Assembly (NCBI RefSeq): GCF_010894435.1
Contig: NZ_JAAIXZ010000006.1
Location: 540,104-604,103 of the forward strand
Origin: Pyxidicoccus trucidator
Lineage (GTDB): Bacteria; Myxococcota; Myxococcia; Myxococcales; Myxococcaceae
DNA: 64,000 nt
Reading direction: 5' to 3'
Shown: positions 62,014-64,000 of the stretch, one piece after another
Layout of the letters: every line of letters begins with the position of its first letter
Numbering within the stretch: the stretch's first letter is position 1
Program-made: the position numbers and the translations under genes
Notes under the pieces: generated by a model
What the model saw: the letters and a program-made list of their open reading frames with translations, nothing else
Told to the model about the DNA's origin: nothing
Databases searched by the model: none

Positions 62014-62209
62014 GAGGAGACCTGGGAGAAGAGGAGAATGCCGCGTGGGCGGCAATCCGAGCATATAGCTTATCAGGTTCAACAGTAGTATCCGCCCAGG
62101 GTTTACCCTCCTCCCGCGCTACTTCGCGGGGGTCCTCGTACGAGCGCCACTGTCGGTTGAGCATGTCCAGGAACGCCGCCCCCACACGCCCCGCCGAAGG
62201 AGAGGACAC
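62014..62209. promoter_or_regulatory. Divergent promoter region with AT-rich patch
   Basis: Between XRE regulator 2 and the second kinase. An AT-rich run around 62060-62092 (GCATATAGCTTATCAGG) stands out from the GC-rich surroundings and includes the near-palindrome ATATAGCTTAT; a likely promoter/operator, possibly autoregulated by the XRE pair. Confidence 0.35.
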
Positions 62210-63907
62210 TTGAGCCCGCGTCTGCATCCCATCGTGCCCCCGGGCACGGACATCGGCGGGTACCTCGTGGAGGAGAAGCTGGGCGCCGGGGGATTCGGTG
62301 CCGTGTACCTCGCCCGGCGTGGAGGGCGGCTCTACGCGCTCAAGCTCATCCCGCTCTGGGGGCTGGCCGAGTGGGCCGAGCGTGAGGTGGCCATCCTCCT
62401 GCGGCTCAAGCACTCCAATCTGGTGCGCATCCGTGGGCACGGACAGTGGCCGGACGAAGCGCCCCAATCCTTCTTCATCGTCATGGACTTCGTGGAGGGG
62501 CGCCGGTTGGACGTGTGGACCAGGGAGGAGAACCCCTCGGCCCGCGAGGTCGTGCTCAAGGTGCTCGGCGTGGCGCGCGGGCTGGGCGCCGCGCACCGGG
62601 CGAAGGTGGTGCATCGAGACCTGAAGGAGAGCAACGTCGTCGTGCGCGCCTCGGACGGCGAGGCGGTGGTGGTGGACTTCGGAGCGGGCGGGTATGAGCG
62701 CGCCCCCAGCATCACCGGCGGAGTGCTTCCACCGGGCACGCCGGAGTACCGCGCTCCCGAGGCCTGGCGCTTCCAGCAGGAGCACGGGGGCGAGCGTGGC
62801 CGCTCCTACCAGCCCGGCCCCTCGGATGACCTGTACGCGATGGGCGTCGTACTCTATTGGCTGCTGACGGGCAGGCAGCCCTTCCTGCCGGACGAGGCCG
62901 CGGGCGTGGAGGCCGTGCTCAATCGCGCCCCCAAGCCGCCTCAGGTACTCAACCCGCGCGTCCCCGGGGCCCTCAGCGACGTGTGCATGCGACTGCTGGC
63001 CAAGGAGCCCGAGGAGCGCCACCCGGACGCCGAGGCGCTATGCGCGGAGCTGGAGGCCCTGCTGGCCCAGGCGGACGAACCCTGGGACGTAAAGCTCTGC
63101 GACGCCTATGGCCCGGACACCGCCACCACGATCGCGGAGGTGCCGCACGCGGGCGAAGACGAGCTGGTGCAGTGGTTGAAGAAGCGCAAGGCCCGGCCTC
63201 GCCGGGGGCCGCGTCCGCAACACGGCGAGGGCGCGCACGCTCCGGACTCAAACGCGGTGGCCATCCAGGCCGAGCTGCCGCCCCCAGCTCATGCTCGCCC
63301 CGGCCCCACGACCGCGCCGCCTCCGACACGATCCGGTCACTTCAATGCCCTGCGCATGGCGGCCTGGATGGGTTTGCTGGTGGTCCTGAGCGTGAGCGTG
63401 CTCGTGCTCGTGCGCAACCTGATGCCCGCCGCTGCTCCGGTCGCACGTCACGCTCAGGAACCTCATTCCAGCGCGGCCTCGTTGTCACCGCCAGCCGCCC
63501 CCACACTCGCGCTTGCGCTCTGGGCTCCCGGCCAGGAAGTGGCGGCGCCCTGGATGGCACCGGAAGCTCAGGAAGCCGCAGCCGCGCTCGATGGCGCGCC
63601 CACCCTTGCGGCCGTCGCCCTTCCCGCGACGCTCTCCGAGGAGAAGGCTTCCGTGAAGATGAAGAAGAACACCGGCGTGTCCCCTGGCAAGGCGCTCGGC
63701 CTGGGCGTCGCGGCCTGCCTGACGATGGCCTGCCGTGGTCCCCAGGTGCGCCCGACGCCCCCACCCGAGGATTGTCCCCCGGGAGCCGTCGAGGCGATGG
63801 AAAAGCTCGGCCTCAAGGTGGAGGATGAACGGCTCCAGGTGACCTGGTCTGCGCGCGGGGAGAACTCCGGGCGCCCCCTGTGTCAGGGAAGATGTCGCCT
63901 CGGCTAA
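62210..63907 (+). CDS. Transmembrane Ser/Thr protein kinase
   Basis: 565 residues from TTG 62210, supported by GGAGAGG five bases upstream. Kinase domain at about 20-285: glycine loop KLGAGGFGAVYLARR, lysine YALKLI, VVHRDLKESNVVV (about 134), VVDFGAGGY, TPEYRAPEAW. A linker with acidic and basic parts leads to one membrane helix (WMGLLVVLSVSVLVLVRNL, about 385-404). After it come low complexity and a Lys-rich segment, then a C-terminal domain with cysteines (EDCPPGAVEAMEKL, CQGRCRLG) that should lie outside. The family is the myxobacterial Pkn-like group. Partner of the first kinase and XRE regulators by location. Confidence 0.92.
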   Translation: MSPRLHPIVPPGTDIGGYLVEEKLGAGGFGAVYLARRGGRLYALKLIPLWGLAEWAEREVAILLRLKHSNLVRIRGHGQWPDEAPQSFFIVMDFVEGRRLDVWTREENPSAREVVLKVLGVARGLGAAHRAKVVHRDLKESNVVVRASDGEAVVVDFGAGGYERAPSITGGVLPPGTPEYRAPEAWRFQQEHGGERGRSYQPGPSDDLYAMGVVLYWLLTGRQPFLPDEAAGVEAVLNRAPKPPQVLNPRVPGALSDVCMRLLAKEPEERHPDAEALCAELEALLAQADEPWDVKLCDAYGPDTATTIAEVPHAGEDELVQWLKKRKARPRRGPRPQHGEGAHAPDSNAVAIQAELPPPAHARPGPTTAPPPTRSGHFNALRMAAWMGLLVVLSVSVLVLVRNLMPAAAPVARHAQEPHSSAASLSPPAAPTLALALWAPGQEVAAPWMAPEAQEAAAALDGAPTLAAVALPATLSEEKASVKMKKNTGVSPGKALGLGVAACLTMACRGPQVRPTPPPEDCPPGAVEAMEKLGLKVEDERLQVTWSARGENSGRPLCQGRCRLG

Positions 63908-63954
63908 CTCGCTGAGGTGACACCGCCCAGGGGGCGAGGACAGGCAGACACGCC

Positions 63955-64000
63955 GTGCCGTACTCGGAAGTTTTCAAGCAGCAGATGGTGAAGAAGATGC
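63955..64000 (+). mobile_element. Transposase N-terminus, cut by the window edge
   Basis: GTG 63955 opens PYSEVFKQQMVKKM, the start of IS3/IS66-like orfA transposases (YSxxFKxxMVxKM). Only 15 codons are visible; whether the element is intact is unknown. Confidence 0.55.

Overview
The window is high-GC DNA with long lipoprotein and surface-protein genes, Ser/Thr protein kinases, an NtrC-type regulator, M57 and S1 proteases and DUF4215 cysteine-rich repeats. That mix points to a myxobacterium of the Cystobacterineae type (Myxococcus, Corallococcus or Pyxidicoccus-like); the genus is an inference. No rRNA, tRNA or CRISPR array is visible.

Layout. 0-8.6 kb: the end of a phospholipase A2-like gene, then an NtrC-type response regulator and its histidine kinase, divergent from a four-gene tripartite efflux operon (TolC-type channel, ABC ATPase, adaptor, FtsX/MacB-type permease). 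Palindromes and a GG-N10-GC promoter-like site lie between them. 8.6-14.7 kb: secreted proteins (S1 lipoprotein, M57 protease, propeller lipoprotein, discoidin/PKD/esterase lipoprotein). 14.7-15.6 kb: an SRPBCC gene with an in-frame WD40 remnant behind it. 15.7-26.1 kb: the centrepiece, an NRPS-independent siderophore (NIS) operon of six overlapping genes (PLP decarboxylase, NIS synthetase, acyltransferase, N-hydroxylase, MFS exporter, second NIS synthetase). It is preceded by a propeller lipoprotein gene; both transcription units have Fur-box-like sites.

26-35.2 kb: a secreted protein, a 22-codon mini-ORF with a strong ribosome site and a stem-loop upstream of a TPR protein, and a beta-helix/coiled-coil secreted operon of different sequence texture. 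35.2-49.1 kb: a mosaic of secreted proteins and gene debris. The last codons and terminator of the second NIS synthetase recur here in three further copies, and a 306-bp copy of the 3' end of the PepSY gene appears at 41.6 kb. 49.1-51.4 kb: a collagen-like protein and a zinc-type dehydrogenase. 51.5-59.3 kb: a PepSY membrane protein and TonB-dependent receptor operon with a Fur-like site over its start codon, divergent from a propeller histidine kinase and its LuxR-type regulator. 59.3-64 kb: IS debris, two Ser/Thr kinases flanking two small XRE regulators, and the start of a transposase at the right edge.

How the genes work together. The 15.7-26 kb genes should make and export a citrate-hydroxamate siderophore (arthrobactin- or schizokinen-like), and the 51.5-55.2 kb operon is the best local candidate for its uptake. 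The Fur-like sites would put both under iron control. This link is inferred from context; the two blocks are 25 kb apart.
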